A DNA stretch of 64,000 nucleotides from Ruegeria sp. HKCCA6707 (GTDB lineage Bacteria > Pseudomonadota > Alphaproteobacteria > Rhodobacterales > Rhodobacteraceae), in contig NZ_WQEG01000009.1 in NCBI RefSeq assembly GCF_013033515.1, positions 1 through 64,000 of the forward strand, in the 5' to 3' direction. The notes under the pieces were generated by a model. That model saw nothing but the letters and a program-made list of their open reading frames with translations, made no database searches and was not told the origin of the DNA. Position numbers and translations under genes: made by a program. Positions 34,862 to 47,875 of this stretch are shown one piece after another; position 1 is the first letter of the stretch; each line of letters opens with the position of its first letter.

Positions 34862-37189
34862 CTAGTCCGCGGTAAGCAGCGGAGGCTTGTTGCCGGACAA
34901 ACGCGGTTGATCCGGGCCAAGAATCTCCAGATGCAACTCGCCTTTCTTAACGGAAACACGCACCACGCCGCCTTTGGCCAATTTGCCGAACAAAAGCTCT
35001 TCGGCCAGCGGTTTCTTGATATGCTCCTGGATCACGCGGCCCAAGGGGCGCGCACCCATCTTGTCGTCATACCCTTTATCCGCCAACCATTCGGCGGCTT
35101 TGGGTGTCAGATCGATGGTCACGTTGCGGTCCAGCAATTGCGCTTCAAGCTGCAGGACGAATTTCTCGACCACTTGCAGGATGACCGACTTTGGCAGCGG
35201 TGCGAATGAGATCACGGCGTCCAGACGGTTGCGGAATTCCGGGGTGAACATGCGTTCGATTGCGGCAGTGTCTTCGCCTTCGCGACGGTCACGCGCAAAG
35301 CCGATGGCGGCCTTGGCCTGTTCCTGCGCGCCCGCGTTAGAGGTCATGATCAGCACCACGTTACGGAAATTCACCGTGCGCCCATTGTGATCGGTCAGCT
35401 CTCCGTGGTCCATCACCTGTAGCAGAATGTTGAACACATCCGGGTGCGCTTTCTCGATCTCATCCAGTAGCAACACGCAATGCGGATGCTGGTCGACGCC
35501 GTCAGTCAGAAGCCCGCCCTGATCAAACCCGACATAACCCGGAGGTGCGCCGATCAAGCGGCTGACCGCGTGCTTCTCCATGTATTCCGACATGTCAAAG
35601 CGCAGCAGTTCCACACCCAGCGTATCCGCCAACTGTTTGGCCACTTCGGTCTTGCCGACACCGGTTGGGCCCGCGAACAGATAGTTGCCGATGGGTTTTT
35701 CAGGCTCGCGCAGACCGGCACGTGCCAGTTTGATGGCGCTCGACAGCGCCTCGATGGCTTCGTCCTGACCAAACACCACCCGCTTCAGCGAAGTTTCCAG
35801 ATCTTTCAGAACCTCGGCATCGTCCTTAGTGACGTTTTTCGGCGGAATGCGCGCGATTTTGGCCACCACGGCCTCGATCTCTTTCACTCCGATGGTCTTG
35901 CGACGTTTGCTTTCGGCCAGCAGATGCTGCGCAGCACCCGCCTCGTCAATCACATCAATCGCCTTGTCGGGCAATTTGCGGTCATTGATATAGCGCGCTG
36001 CCAATTCAACTGCGGTTTTGATCGCATCCGCCGTGTATTTGATGGCGTGATGTTCCTCGAAATAGGGCTTCAGACCGCGCAGGATTTTGACGCTGTCTTC
36101 GACCGAAGGCTCATTCACGTCGATCTTCTGGAACCGGCGGCTCAGCGCGCGGTCTTTTTCAAAGTGCTGACGGAATTCCTTATAGGTCGTCGAGCCCATG
36201 GTGCGCAGCTTGCCGCCCTGCAAAGCAGGTTTCAGCAGGTTTGAGGCGTCCATGGCACCGCCAGAGGTCGCACCTGCGCCAATCACTGTGTGAATCTCGT
36301 CGATGAAAAGCACCGCATCGGGGTGATCTTCCAACTCGGTCACAACAGCTTTGAGGCGTTCCTCAAAATCACCGCGATAGCGGGTGCCTGCCAAGAGAGC
36401 GCCCATATCTAGTGAGTAGATTGTGGTGTTCGACAGCACATCAGGCGCTTCACCTGCGACGATCTTATGGGCAAGTCCTTCCGCGATGGCGGTTTTACCG
36501 ACACCCGGATCACCCACCAGCAGCGGGTTGTTCTTTCGGCGGCGGCACAGCACCTGAATGCAGCGCTCAACCTCATCGGCGCGACCGATCAACGGATCGA
36601 CATCACCGGCGCGCGACTTTGCATTCAGATCGACGCAATACTTGCCCAGAGCACTTTCTTTTTGCTCGCCTTCGCCACCACCTGACGCTTGAGCTTCTTC
36701 TTCAACCTCATCGGCGCCGGTAACAGGGCGGTTTTCCCCAAATGCTGGATCTTTGGCGACGCCATGGGCAATGAAATTCACCGCATCATACCGCGTCATA
36801 TCCTGATCCTGCAGGAAATAGGCCGCGTTGCTCTCCCGTTCGGCGAAGATCGCGACCAACACGTTGGCGCCTGTCACTTCGGTCCGACCAGAGCTTTGAA
36901 CATGGATGGCCGCACGCTGAATGACGCGCTGGAAGGCGGCTGTGGGTACAGCCTCGGATCCATCAATATCGGTGACGAGGTTTGACAGATCCTCGTCAAT
37001 GAATTCGACCAATGTGCTACGCAACTCATCCAAATCGACGCTGCAGGCTTTCATGACGCGTACCGCGTCGGGCTCTTCCAACAGCGCTAGGAGCAGATGT
37101 TCCAGCGTAGCGAATTCGTGACGCCGTTCATTCGCAGCCGCCAGGGCCGCGTGAATGGCTTGTTCGAGTGTGCTCGAGAATGAAGGCAC
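34862..37189 (-). CDS. clpA: ATP-dependent Clp protease ATP-binding subunit ClpA
   Basis: A 775-residue AAA+ unfoldase that feeds substrates to ClpP. It begins at GTG 37189 with GAGG upstream. The N-terminal Clp repeat domain covers about residues 1-145. The first AAA module has Walker A GDPGVGKT at about 225 and Walker B VLFIDEIH. The second has Walker A GPTGVGKT at about 510 and [14 protein letters not shown]. The ClpP-docking IGF-type loop reads [12 protein letters not shown]. The adaptor gene clpS is not adjacent here. On the minus strand, CTTGAA and CCAAAC (37297 to 37270) could be a weak heat-shock promoter. Confidence 0.97.
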   Translation of the reverse strand: MPSFSSTLEQAIHAALAAANERRHEFATLEHLLLALLEEPDAVRVMKACSVDLDELRSTLVEFIDEDLSNLVTDIDGSEAVPTAAFQRVIQRAAIHVQSSGRTEVTGANVLVAIFAERESNAAYFLQDQDMTRYDAVNFIAHGVAKDPAFGENRPVTGADEVEEEAQASGGGEGEQKESALGKYCVDLNAKSRAGDVDPLIGRADEVERCIQVLCRRRKNNPLLVGDPGVGKTAIAEGLAHKIVAGEAPDVLSNTTIYSLDMGALLAGTRYRGDFEERLKAVVTELEDHPDAVLFIDEIHTVIGAGATSGGAMDASNLLKPALQGGKLRTMGSTTYKEFRQHFEKDRALSRRFQKIDVNEPSVEDSVKILRGLKPYFEEHHAIKYTADAIKTAVELAARYINDRKLPDKAIDVIDEAGAAQHLLAESKRRKTIGVKEIEAVVAKIARIPPKNVTKDDAEVLKDLETSLKRVVFGQDEAIEALSSAIKLARAGLREPEKPIGNYLFAGPTGVGKTEVAKQLADTLGVELLRFDMSEYMEKHAVSRLIGAPPGYVGFDQGGLLTDGVDQHPHCVLLLDEIEKAHPDVFNILLQVMDHGELTDHNGRTVNFRNVVLIMTSNAGAQEQAKAAIGFARDRREGEDTAAIERMFTPEFRNRLDAVISFAPLPKSVILQVVEKFVLQLEAQLLDRNVTIDLTPKAAEWLADKGYDDKMGARPLGRVIQEHIKKPLAEELLFGKLAKGGVVRVSVKKGELHLEILGPDQPRLSGNKPPLLTAD

Positions 37190-37361
37190 GTGTGTGCTCC
37201 TCTACCTTGGGTCGGAAGGGGCGGCTTCAGGCCGGATCCCCATCCCAACCATGTCCTCATACTATTAGAGTTTGGTTGATCGGAGCCGAGCTTCAAGGGT
37301 TTTCTTTCACTTGACAGTCACATTTGTCGTGACCGTGGCGTGTATTGCCTGATTTTTTCCC

Positions 37362-38129
37362 TTAAAACCGGTCCTTTCGGGCGCGAATTTCGGCGAAGAC
37401 TGACGTCGGGTCGCTTTTTTCCATCCCCAAGTGCTTAAGAATCGCTGGGTCGGTGGCCCGAAGAAACGGGTTTGTCGCCTTTTCCAGCCCAAGTTTTGAA
37501 GGAACCGTGGGTTGCCCTGCGGCGCGCGCGGCCTCAATTTGCGCGATACGGTCCCGAAGATCTGCGTTGTCCGGGTCGATGGTCGCTGCGAATTTTGCGT
37601 TGGACTGCGCATATTCGTGCCCAGAACACACGATTGTTTCATCCGGTAGCGTGGCCAACTTGCTGAGAGAGTCCCACATCTGCGCGGGTGTTCCTTCAAA
37701 CAATCGACCGCAGCCCAATGCCATAAGGCTATCGGCTGTGAACATGGCAGAGCTTTGCGGCATATAATAAGCCACGTGACCAACCGTGTGGCCGGATACG
37801 TCGAACACTTCGACCGGCTCTCTGCCAACGTCGAACCGATCACCTTCGGCAACCTGCACGTCCAAAGGTGGTAGGCGATGGGCGTCTGCCGCAGCGCCGA
37901 CCACCTTTGCAGGGTGCTCTGCCAAAATGGCTTGCAGCCCGTCAACGTGATCCCAATGGTGATGAGTCAGCAACACGTGGCTCAGCGTCCATCCGCGGCG
38001 GTTCAACTCGGCCAGAATGGGCGCGGCCTCGGGCGCATCGATCAAAGCTGTATCTCCGGTGACAGCGTCATGGGCAATAAACGCGTAATTGTCGCTGAGA
38101 CAGGGGATTGTAACGATTTCAAGAGGCAT
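37362..38129 (-). CDS. gloB: Hydroxyacylglutathione hydrolase (glyoxalase II)
   Basis: A 255-residue metallo-beta-lactamase-fold enzyme that hydrolyses S-lactoylglutathione in methylglyoxal detoxification. The ATG at 38129 gives the standard start [14 protein letters not shown]. The metal-binding motif [10 protein letters not shown] lies near residue 55, and further ligands are in DVSGHTVGH and [10 protein letters not shown]. The C-terminal HAGH domain ends with NPFLRATDP. It is divergent from the methyltransferase gene, a pairing I recall as usual in Rhodobacterales. Confidence 0.96.
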   Translation of the reverse strand: MPLEIVTIPCLSDNYAFIAHDAVTGDTALIDAPEAAPILAELNRRGWTLSHVLLTHHHWDHVDGLQAILAEHPAKVVGAAADAHRLPPLDVQVAEGDRFDVGREPVEVFDVSGHTVGHVAYYMPQSSAMFTADSLMALGCGRLFEGTPAQMWDSLSKLATLPDETIVCSGHEYAQSNAKFAATIDPDNADLRDRIAQIEAARAAGQPTVPSKLGLEKATNPFLRATDPAILKHLGMEKSDPTSVFAEIRARKDRF

Positions 38130-38190
38130 GGTCTTTTGCCCTTTCATTGCTAGACTACGCGCAGCTAAGCCGATTGACCGAGTGCCCGCA

Positions 38191-38925
38191 ATGCATCTTG
38201 ATGTGCAAGACCTCAGAAACTTTTACTATCGCAGCACGCTGGGCCGTGCGGCGCAAGCGGCGATCAGGGGGCGCGTGACCGACCTGTGGCCCGAGGCCAA
38301 GGGGCAAACCGTTGCAGGGTTCGGATTTGCTGTGCCGTTGCTGCGGCCTTATCTGGCCCAGTCGCGCCGCGTGATCGGATTGATGCCCGGCCCGCAAGGG
38401 GTCATGCCCTGGCCTGCGGGGATGCCAAATGTCTCGGTTCTGACCGAAGAGACAATGTGGCCTATCGAGACAGGTCATGTCGACAAGCTGATCGTCATGC
38501 ACGGGCTTGAGACATCCGAGCGCCCGAAACAACTGCTCGACGAATGTTGGCGGGTGCTGGGCCCGGGGGGGCGAGCCTTGTTCATTGTACCCAATCGTAC
38601 CGGGCTTTGGTCGCGTTCGGATCGTACACCGTTCGGGTTTGGCCGTCCTTATTCGACCTCGCAATTGGAAAGCCAGCTGCGCGCGCATCATTTTGTCCCG
38701 GAAAGCCATTGTTCGGCCCTTTACAGACCTCCGTCCTTTCGCCGGTTCTGGCTCAAGTCTGGCAGCCTGATCGAAAAGACCGGCCAGCGCATTCCAACTG
38801 TGATGGCAGGAGGCGTGCTGATGGTCGAGGTCACCAAACAGATCCGTCCGGCAGGCGGCAGTGTGACCAAGGATTCGGCCAAACGCCCGATCAAGGCGCT
38901 GGACGGGTTGTTGAAACCCGCCTGA
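38191..38925 (+). CDS. Class I SAM-dependent methyltransferase
   Basis: A 244-residue methyltransferase starting at ATG 38191. The glycine-rich SAM loop reads [16 protein letters not shown] (about 39-54), with the expected Rossmann order after it. [15 protein letters not shown] is the typical post-motif III block (about 128-142), and [20 protein letters not shown] follows. It lacks features that name the substrate. It is adjacent and divergent to gloB. The stop lies 302 bases before the atp operon. Confidence 0.85.
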   Translation: MHLDVQDLRNFYYRSTLGRAAQAAIRGRVTDLWPEAKGQTVAGFGFAVPLLRPYLAQSRRVIGLMPGPQGVMPWPAGMPNVSVLTEETMWPIETGHVDKLIVMHGLETSERPKQLLDECWRVLGPGGRALFIVPNRTGLWSRSDRTPFGFGRPYSTSQLESQLRAHHFVPESHCSALYRPPSFRRFWLKSGSLIEKTGQRIPTVMAGGVLMVEVTKQIRPAGGSVTKDSAKRPIKALDGLLKPA

Positions 38926-39066
38926 CCGCAGAAGCCTCAGATTTAGGCAAAAATCGCGGAAAAAATGCCTCAGGAATCGCAAAAAACTACGGTTTGGTAA
39001 CATTTTTCTCCAGGTTCACCCGGTCAAAAGGGTCGCACTTTTGTTAAGTAGCTGAAATCAAACATT

Positions 39067-39096
39067 TTGTGGATAAGGCACAACCCGTGATAATAT
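39067..39096 (+). promoter_or_regulatory. Probable promoter of the atpHAGDC operon
   Basis: TTGTGG at 39067-39072 and TAATAT at 39091-39096 are separated by 18 bases, close to the sigma-70 consensus, about 130 bases before atpH. The 302-base region between the methyltransferase and atpH (38926-39227) holds no gene. Its first part is AT-rich with A-runs, and its last part is GC-rich leader sequence. Confidence 0.5.
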
Positions 39097-39227
39097 ATTG
39101 CGAGCTTGGTTCGGCTCTGCTACATCCCCGGTGATTTTGATCTCCGGCCTGTCAGGACGGGGTTTCTTCACGCCCCCGATTAGCTGCCACACGCGAATTC
39201 GGGGCCCAAAGTATCGGAAGGGTGGAC

Positions 39228-39788
39228 GTGTCCGAACCAGCTTCGATTTCCACAGGCATCGCCGAGCGCTATGCCACTGCGATCTTTGAGATCGCCAAAG
39301 AGAATAATGACCTTCCAGGTCTGGAAACCGGCATCAACGATCTGGCAACCGCACTGGGTGAAAGCGCCGAGTTGCGCGACCTGATCGCCTCGCCTCTGGT
39401 CTCCCGTGCCGAACAAGAGGGCGCGATAACCGCTATTGCCGACAAGATGGGACTGCATGCCATTCTGCGCAACACGCTGGGTCTGATGGCGCAAAAACGC
39501 CGTCTGTTCGTGGTCCCGCAGCTGGTGCAGGTTCTGCGCAACATGCTGGCAGATGAGCGCGGCGAAGTGACCGCTGATGTCGCCTCGGCCAAGGCGCTGA
39601 CCAAGACACAAATGGAAAAACTGTCCAAAACGCTGTCCGAGCGTGTGGGCAAGACCGTGACAATCAATGCGACCGTGGATGAAAGCCTCATCGGCGGTCT
39701 TGTCGTTAAAGTGGGCTCGAAGATGATCGACAGTTCGATCCGCTCGAAGCTCAACTCCCTACAGAATGCAATGAAAGAGGTCGGATAA
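39228..39788 (+). CDS. atpH: F1F0 ATP synthase subunit delta
   Basis: A 186-residue subunit of the peripheral stalk, linking F1 alpha to the b subunits. I choose GTG 39228 (GGAAGGG upstream at good spacing) over GTG 39222, giving the start SEPASISTGIAERYATA. The C-terminal signature GGLVVKVGSKMIDSSIRSKL is intact. It is the first gene of the F1 operon, and F0 genes are absent, as usual in this group. The TAA stop is directly followed by the atpA ATG. Confidence 0.96.
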   Translation: MSEPASISTGIAERYATAIFEIAKENNDLPGLETGINDLATALGESAELRDLIASPLVSRAEQEGAITAIADKMGLHAILRNTLGLMAQKRRLFVVPQLVQVLRNMLADERGEVTADVASAKALTKTQMEKLSKTLSERVGKTVTINATVDESLIGGLVVKVGSKMIDSSIRSKLNSLQNAMKEVG

Positions 39789-41327
39789 ATGGGAATCCAA
39801 GCTGCAGAGATTTCTGCAATCCTGAAGGACCAGATCAAGAATTTTGGTCAGGAAGCCGAAGTGGCCGAGATCGGCCGCGTGCTAAGCGTCGGTGACGGGA
39901 TTGCCCGTGTATACGGCCTGGACAATGTGCAAGCGGGTGAGATGGTCGAATTCCCCGGCGGCATCATGGGCATGGCGCTGAACCTGGAAAGCGACAACGT
40001 GGGTGTCGTTATCTTCGGCTCCGACCGTGACATCAAAGAAGGTGACACCGTAAAGCGTACCAACTCGATCGTGGACGTTCCGATCGGTGACGAGCTGCTG
40101 GGCCGCGTTGTTGACGGCCTGGGCAACCCGCTGGACGGCAAAGGCCCGATCAACGCCACCAAGCGTGGTGTTGCGGACGTTAAGGCACCGGGCATCATTC
40201 CGCGTAAATCGGTACACGAGCCGATGGCGACCGGCCTGAAATCGGTCGACGCGATGATCCCAATCGGCCGTGGTCAGCGGGAACTGATCATTGGTGACCG
40301 TCAGACCGGTAAAACCGCCGTGGCGCTGGACACCATCCTGAACCAGAAGGTCTATAACGAGGCCGCTGGCGACGACGAGTCGAAAAAACTCTACTGCGTT
40401 TACGTGGCTGTTGGACAAAAGCGTTCGACCGTTGCTCAGCTGGTGAAGAAACTGGAAGAATCGGGTGCGATTGAATATTCGATCGTTGTGGCCGCAACCG
40501 CGTCCGACCCGGCGCCGATGCAGTTCCTGGCACCCTATGCCGCGACCGCGATGGCCGAGTACTTCCGTGACAATGGCCGCCACGCGCTGATCATCTATGA
40601 TGACTTGTCGAAACAAGCTGTGTCCTATCGTCAGATGTCGCTGCTGCTGCGCCGTCCGCCCGGACGCGAAGCTTATCCGGGTGACGTTTTCTACCTCCAC
40701 TCCCGTCTGCTGGAGCGTTCGGCGAAGCTGAACGAAGACTTTGGTGCAGGCTCGCTGACCGCTTTGCCGGTTATCGAAACCCAAGGTGGCGACGTTTCGG
40801 CCTTTATTCCGACCAACGTTATCTCGATCACCGACGGTCAGATCTTCCTGGAAACCGAGCTGTTCTATCAGGGCATCCGTCCTGCTGTGAATACCGGTCT
40901 GTCGGTTTCGCGTGTGGGCTCTTCTGCTCAGACCGATGCGATGAAATCGGTTGCTGGTCCGGTTAAGCTGGAACTGGCGCAGTACCGCGAAATGGCGGCC
41001 TTTGCGCAGTTTGGTTCCGACCTTGATGCCGCTACTCAGCAGTTGCTGAACCGCGGTGCGCGTCTGACCGAGCTGATGAAACAGCCTCAGTACTCGCCGC
41101 TGACCAACGCCGAGATCGTCTGCGTTATCTTCGCGGGCACCAACGGCTACCTCGACAAGATCGACGTGTCGGACGTTGGCCGGTACGAGGCCGGTCTGCT
41201 GGCGCATCTGCGTGGCAAGCACGCCGACCTGCTGAAGTGGATCACCGACGAAGATCCCAAGATCAAAGGGGACGCGTCCGACAAGATCAAGGCAGCGATC
41301 GACGAATTTGCCGCGACCTTCGCTTGA
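39789..41327 (+). CDS. atpA: F1F0 ATP synthase subunit alpha
   Basis: A 512-residue regulatory, non-catalytic nucleotide-binding subunit of F1. The P-loop reads [12 protein letters not shown] at about 170-181. The N-terminal beta barrel, central domain ([36 protein letters not shown]) and C-terminal helical domain are complete. It starts immediately after the atpH stop with no gap, so expression is coupled. Codon use is strongly biased, as expected for a highly expressed gene. Confidence 0.99.
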   Translation: MGIQAAEISAILKDQIKNFGQEAEVAEIGRVLSVGDGIARVYGLDNVQAGEMVEFPGGIMGMALNLESDNVGVVIFGSDRDIKEGDTVKRTNSIVDVPIGDELLGRVVDGLGNPLDGKGPINATKRGVADVKAPGIIPRKSVHEPMATGLKSVDAMIPIGRGQRELIIGDRQTGKTAVALDTILNQKVYNEAAGDDESKKLYCVYVAVGQKRSTVAQLVKKLEESGAIEYSIVVAATASDPAPMQFLAPYAATAMAEYFRDNGRHALIIYDDLSKQAVSYRQMSLLLRRPPGREAYPGDVFYLHSRLLERSAKLNEDFGAGSLTALPVIETQGGDVSAFIPTNVISITDGQIFLETELFYQGIRPAVNTGLSVSRVGSSAQTDAMKSVAGPVKLELAQYREMAAFAQFGSDLDAATQQLLNRGARLTELMKQPQYSPLTNAEIVCVIFAGTNGYLDKIDVSDVGRYEAGLLAHLRGKHADLLKWITDEDPKIKGDASDKIKAAIDEFAATFA

Positions 41328-41339
41328 TAGGGGGTTCCG

Positions 41340-43663
<2,324 letters not shown>

Positions 43664-43675
43664 GGAGTATCCCTG

Positions 43676-44086
43676 ATGGCAAACACAATGCAATTTGACC
43701 TGGTCAGCCCCGAGCGGAGCCTTGCTTCGCTTGAGGCCACTGCGGTCCAAATACCCGGCGCGGACGGGGACATGACGGCGATGCCCGATCATGCCCCCAC
43801 CATCACCACGCTGCGTCCGGGTCTGCTGAAGGTCGAGGCCCCCGCAGGCGCCAGCGAATATCTGGTTACCGGCGGGTTTGCTCAGATCAACGGCGACAGC
43901 ATGTCGGTTCTGGCTGAAAAGGCCATTCCGGTGGCCGAAGTGACCCGCGCGCATCTGGATGACCTGATTGCAGAAGCCCGTGCCTCGCACGAGGCCGCCA
44001 AGGACGGCGATGATCAGACAATCGTGGATGAGGCGGCCAAGCTGCTGGCGGATATGGAAGCCCTTGGCACCCATATGAGCCTGTAG
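43676..44086 (+). CDS. atpC: F1F0 ATP synthase subunit epsilon
   Basis: A 136-residue rotor subunit that couples F1 to the c ring and can inhibit ATP hydrolysis. The N-terminal beta sandwich contains [37 protein letters not shown] and [14 protein letters not shown]. The two C-terminal helices are present. It closes the operon, 12 bases after atpD, and is followed by a strong terminator. Confidence 0.98.
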   Translation: MANTMQFDLVSPERSLASLEATAVQIPGADGDMTAMPDHAPTITTLRPGLLKVEAPAGASEYLVTGGFAQINGDSMSVLAEKAIPVAEVTRAHLDDLIAEARASHEAAKDGDDQTIVDEAAKLLADMEALGTHMSL

Positions 44087-44110
44087 AACGGTCTACATTC
44101 CGAGATTTGG

Positions 44111-44141
44111 ACGGCCTCGCTCTGCAGCGGGGCCGTTTTTT
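44111..44141 (+). terminator. Rho-independent terminator of the atp operon
   Basis: ACGGCCTCGC pairs with GCGGGGCCGT around TCTGCA, followed by TTTTTTG. It begins 24 bases after the atpC stop. Confidence 0.9.
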
Positions 44142-44201
44142 GTCGTGCTTTTGCCCAAAAGCCAGAGTAAGTAGCACATATTCAACAAAACAGATGGAAG
44201 T

Positions 44202-44552
44202 ATGAAGAAATTTCTAACTCACCCCATCGGCATTGATCAGGGCGAAGAGGTGCTGTTTTCCGAATTTGGAAACGGTGGCGAGATGTGGACCGGTGAAGGC
44301 CCCCGAGAGCGGCGCACCGAGATCCAATTTGCCGAACGGTTCCGATCGCCACCAGTTGTTCAGCTTGGTATTTCCCTGTGGGATGTTGACAATTCATCTG
44401 CCCTGCGCGCCGAGGTGACGACGTCGGATATTACCTGTGACGGCTTTGCCGCCGTGTTCCGTACATGGTCCGATACCCGCATTGCCCGTATCCGCGTGGC
44501 CTGGATCGCCATGGGCGAGGTTGCGCACGCGGATGATTGGCAGATTTCCTGA
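44202..44552 (+). CDS. H-type lectin domain protein
   Basis: A 116-residue protein made almost entirely of one H-type lectin domain (snail agglutinin/discoidin-type GalNAc-binding fold). Core motifs are ERRTEIQFAERFRSPPVVQL, SLWDVDNSSALRAEV and RIARIRVAWIAMG. No signal peptide is seen, so either it is cytoplasmic or it uses another export route. It sits between the atp terminator and the convergent rpiB gene. The ligand and role in bacteria are unknown. Confidence 0.85.
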   Translation: MKKFLTHPIGIDQGEEVLFSEFGNGGEMWTGEGPRERRTEIQFAERFRSPPVVQLGISLWDVDNSSALRAEVTTSDITCDGFAAVFRTWSDTRIARIRVAWIAMGEVAHADDWQIS

Positions 44553-44581
44553 TTCCGGTCAAAGTAGTTTGAGACGGAAGA

Positions 44582-45031
44582 TCAGGCGTCTTGAACCTCG
44601 ATCATGTCCACTCGGGTCGCATGTCGGCCACCTTCGAACTCGGCCCCCAGAAACGCATCGACAATGTCCAGGGCGGTTCCTTCGCCCACCACCCTCGCAC
44701 CAATCGCAAGCATGTTGGCATTGTTGTGCTGACGGATCATCCGAGCCGAGAAGGTATCAGAACAGACTCCGCAGCGGATGCCGGGCACTTTGTTCGCGGC
44801 CATCATGATCCCTTGCCCGGTGCCGCAGAGGATGATCCCCAAAGTGCAGTCCCCAGAGGCGACTGCCTCAGCAGCGGCCTTGCCGTGGATCGGGTAATGG
44901 GTGCTTTCTGGTGTTTTGGGGCCGATATCCACGACCTCCCAGCCTTGGGCCAAGATATGGTCGGCGACGGCCTGGCGCAAATCGATGGCGGCGTGGTCGC
45001 TGGAAAGAACAATGCGTTTGGGGGCGGTCAC
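44582..45031 (-). CDS. rpiB: Ribose-5-phosphate isomerase B
   Basis: A 149-residue RpiB/LacAB-family isomerase interconverting ribose 5-phosphate and ribulose 5-phosphate. The start is GTG 45031 with AGGAG six bases upstream. SSDHAAIDLRQ and GIILCGTGQGIMMAANK hold the anion hole and the catalytic cysteine. CSDTFSARMIRQHNNANML is the phosphate-binding block. It lies just downstream of prs on the same strand but after a terminator, so the pentose-phosphate link may be functional rather than operonic. Confidence 0.94.
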   Translation of the reverse strand: MTAPKRIVLSSDHAAIDLRQAVADHILAQGWEVVDIGPKTPESTHYPIHGKAAAEAVASGDCTLGIILCGTGQGIMMAANKVPGIRCGVCSDTFSARMIRQHNNANMLAIGARVVGEGTALDIVDAFLGAEFEGGRHATRVDMIEVQDA

Positions 45032-45057
45032 GGAAAGCTCCTGCCTTGTTGGTATCA

Positions 45058-45083
45058 CAAAAAAGGACGACCGAAGGTCGCCC
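45058..45083 (-). terminator. Rho-independent terminator after prs
   Basis: On the minus strand GGGCGACC and GTCGTCC pair around a TTCG tetraloop and run into TTTTTTGTG. It lies about 8 bases past the prs stop codon. Confidence 0.85.
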
Positions 45084-45090
45084 GTTCTGA

Positions 45091-46110
45091 TCAGTCCATA
45101 TGGTACATGGACTCGTAAATCGGCGTCAGGGTCTTATCCTCAAAGAGTGAGGATACAGAGGTGCCGTTCCATATATTCAGGATCGCCTGTGTAAAGATCG
45201 GGGCAGTCGGAACAATGCGGATATTTTTCGCAGCTGCGACCTCTTTCGTGGGCTGGATCGAATCCGTCAGCACCAGAGATTTCATCACCGAATTGGTCAC
45301 GCGCTCGACCGCAGGGCCGCTCATGACACCGTGGGTTATATAGGAATGTACTTCTCTAGCGCCGTTATCCATCAGAACCTGGGCCGCTTTGCACAGTGTT
45401 CCAGCGGTGTCGCACATATCGTCCACGATCAGGCAGATCTTATCCTGTACCTCACCGATCACCGTCATCTCGGCCACTTCACCGGCTTTCTCACGGCGCT
45501 TGTCGACAATCGACAGAGGGGCGTTGATGCGCTTGGCCAATTCGCGCGCGCGGGCGACGCCGCCCACATCGGGTGACACCACCATGATCTCGTCCAGTTG
45601 ATCCTTGAACTGGGTTTTCACATCCAGCGCAAAGATGGGCGAGGCATAGAGGTTGTCCACGGGGATATCAAAAAAGCCCTGAATCTGTGCGGCATGCAGG
45701 TCCATTGTCAGGACCCTCTCGATCCCTGCACCAACCAGCATATTGGCGACAAGCTTGGCGCTGATGGGTGTTCGGGCCTTGGTGCGGCGGTCCTGACGGG
45801 CGTAGCCGAAATAGGGGATCACGGCCGTGATACGCTGCGCGGATGATCGGCGCAGAGCATCAGCGATGATCAGCAATTCCATAAGATTGTCATTGGCCGG
45901 GTTCGATGTGGGCTGGATGATGAACATATCCTCACCCCGCACGTTCTCGAACACTTCGACAAAGATCTCACCGTCATTGAACCGCTCGACCCGGGCATCG
46001 ACCAGGCCCTGATCCACACCGCGATACAGGCTCATACGGCGGGCAATGGTTTTGGCAAGCGGAAGGTTTGCGTTCCCAGCGATAAGCTTGGGTTCGTTGA
46101 GTGTCGGCAT
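45091..46110 (-). CDS. prs: Ribose-phosphate pyrophosphokinase (PRPP synthetase)
   Basis: A 339-residue enzyme that makes PRPP from ribose 5-phosphate and ATP for nucleotide, His and Trp synthesis. The ATG at 46110 is chosen over an upstream codon because it gives [18 protein letters not shown]. The flexible-loop/ATP block [20 protein letters not shown] and the PRPP signature [13 protein letters not shown] are intact. It is divergent from the HCCA-isomerase-like gene and is followed by a terminator. Confidence 0.97.
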   Translation of the reverse strand: MPTLNEPKLIAGNANLPLAKTIARRMSLYRGVDQGLVDARVERFNDGEIFVEVFENVRGEDMFIIQPTSNPANDNLMELLIIADALRRSSAQRITAVIPYFGYARQDRRTKARTPISAKLVANMLVGAGIERVLTMDLHAAQIQGFFDIPVDNLYASPIFALDVKTQFKDQLDEIMVVSPDVGGVARARELAKRINAPLSIVDKRREKAGEVAEMTVIGEVQDKICLIVDDMCDTAGTLCKAAQVLMDNGAREVHSYITHGVMSGPAVERVTNSVMKSLVLTDSIQPTKEVAAAKNIRIVPTAPIFTQAILNIWNGTSVSSLFEDKTLTPIYESMYHMD

Positions 46111-46218
46111 CGGCTGATTTTCCCCGGACAGCAAGAGCAATGTGACAGATTCGTGATGTTGACACCGCTTAGCATGGCCTTACCGTCGCGCAAAGGTAAC
46201 GCAGCGGAGAAAGTGAAT

Positions 46219-46818
46219 ATGACCCAGATCGACTACTTTTTTGCGACACTCTCGCCCTATGCCTATCTGGCTGGGACACGGCTTGAGGATGTGGCGGCAA
46301 AACACGGGGCGACGATAAATTACAAGCCTCTGGATATCATGGGCCTGTTCGCGCGGACCGGGGGGACGCCACCCAAGGATCGCCACATCTCGCGCGTTGA
46401 ATACCGGGCGCAGGAATTGCTGCGTCAGTCCAGCAAACTTGGGATGGACTTCAACTTGAAACCTGCCCATTGGCCGACCAATGCGGCCCCGTCCTCTTAT
46501 GCAATCATTGCGGCTGCTCAGGACGGGTCAGGGAATGTTGGTCAACTGTGCCATTCGTTTTTGCGCGCCGTTTGGGCCGAGGAAAAGGACATTGCCGAAG
46601 ACGAGGTTGTGCGTGATTGCCTCGAGAAAGCAGGGTTCGATCCAAGCCTGGCCGATAGCGGGCTGCTGACCGGGGCCGAGACCTATGCCGCCAATCTCGA
46701 AGAAGCCGTTGAGCGCGGTGTGTTCGGAGCACCGTTCTATATCACACCCGACGATCAACGGTTCTGGGGACAGGACCGGCTTGAGGATCTGGACCGCCAT
46801 CTGGCGACTTTGAAATAG
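46219..46818 (+). CDS. 2-hydroxychromene-2-carboxylate isomerase-like DsbA-family protein
   Basis: A 199-residue thioredoxin-fold protein of the HCCA isomerase/DsbA/kappa-GST family, starting at ATG 46219 with GCGGAG upstream. IDYFFATLSPYAYLAG is the N-terminal motif, with Ser where DsbA has a cysteine pair, so it is not a disulfide oxidase. RGVFGAPFYITPDDQRFWGQDRL, in two parts, matches the C-terminal signature (FGVPxF...FWGQDRL). It probably carries out glutathione-dependent isomerisation. The substrate is unknown. Confidence 0.88.
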   Translation: MTQIDYFFATLSPYAYLAGTRLEDVAAKHGATINYKPLDIMGLFARTGGTPPKDRHISRVEYRAQELLRQSSKLGMDFNLKPAHWPTNAAPSSYAIIAAAQDGSGNVGQLCHSFLRAVWAEEKDIAEDEVVRDCLEKAGFDPSLADSGLLTGAETYAANLEEAVERGVFGAPFYITPDDQRFWGQDRLEDLDRHLATLK

Positions 46819-46840
46819 GGGTTCGCCCCTATCTGGCCCT

Positions 46841-47875
46841 TTACAGAAGGGCCAGAAACCGGTCGATCTCTTTGGGTTTGATCGACCAGTCGCAGACCAG
46901 CCGACAGGTCAAAAGTTCATCCTCATCGGATCCTTCCAGGTTGGACCCCCACAGGTGATAGGCAACGCCAGCATCGTGCAGACGCCTGTGCTGCCTGCGC
47001 GGCAGGTTGGCAAAGATCATATTGGCCTGTGGTTCATGAGCAAAACTGGCGCCCGCGGCCCGCAACCCATCAGCCAAGCGCGCGCAATTGTCGTTGGCTT
47101 GCCGGGCCGAGCGCAACCACAGATCGTCGCGCAAATAGGCCGCCATCTGCGCCGACAAGTACCGGTGCTTGGAAAACAGATGTGCCCCGCGCTTGCGACG
47201 CAGCTCGAACTCCAGGGCTTTCTGGGCATCGAACAGGATCACCGCCTCGACCCCCATCAACCCGTTTTTGGTGCCGCCAAAGCTGACCACATCAACGCCT
47301 GCCTTCCAAGTCATTTCCGCGGGTGAACAGTTCAAAGCAACCAGCGCATTGGTAAACCGTGCACCGTCCAGGTGGACAGGCAGATCAAATTCTTTGGCGA
47401 CCGCGCACAAGGCTTGCAGCTCTTGCAAGGAATAGACCGAACCCCGCTCGGTCACCTGTGTGATCGACACCGGACCACGCTGCGGGCCATGCACGCCTCG
47501 GGTTTCTTCATTCTCGATCGCCTGGCGCAGCGCTTCGGGGGCCATCTTGTCGCCACCGGGGACCAGGGTCAGCTTGGCCCCGCTGTAGAACTCGGGCGCG
47601 TTGCACTCATCTTCCTGGATATGGGCCATCGGCGCGCAAAAGATCGTCTCCCACGGTTGCGACAGTGTCGCCAGTGCCAGGGCATTCGCCGCAGTGCCCG
47701 TTGCCACCAGATAAACGGCGGCTTCGGGGGCTTCAAAGATGTCACGGATGCGGTCACGCACCTCGTCCATCAACGTGTCGGCCCCATAGGCCATCTGATA
47801 GCCCTCATTGGCCTCGGCCAAAACGGCAAGAACTTCGGGATGAACCGGCCCGGAATTGTCAGAGGCGAAATGCAT
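46841..47875 (-). CDS. Low-specificity threonine aldolase-like PLP enzyme
   Basis: A 344-residue beta-eliminating lyase/threonine aldolase family protein, from ATG 47875. YLVATGTAANALALATL, PVHLDGARFTNALVAL and the PLP lysine in VSFGGTKNGLMG are the diagnostic blocks. It should cleave threonine or allo-threonine to glycine and acetaldehyde, or a related beta-hydroxy amino acid. Its start overlaps the YcgN-like stop (TAATG), making it the third gene of the ribF operon. Confidence 0.9.
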   Translation of the reverse strand: MHFASDNSGPVHPEVLAVLAEANEGYQMAYGADTLMDEVRDRIRDIFEAPEAAVYLVATGTAANALALATLSQPWETIFCAPMAHIQEDECNAPEFYSGAKLTLVPGGDKMAPEALRQAIENEETRGVHGPQRGPVSITQVTERGSVYSLQELQALCAVAKEFDLPVHLDGARFTNALVALNCSPAEMTWKAGVDVVSFGGTKNGLMGVEAVILFDAQKALEFELRRKRGAHLFSKHRYLSAQMAAYLRDDLWLRSARQANDNCARLADGLRAAGASFAHEPQANMIFANLPRRQHRRLHDAGVAYHLWGSNLEGSDEDELLTCRLVCDWSIKPKEIDRFLALL

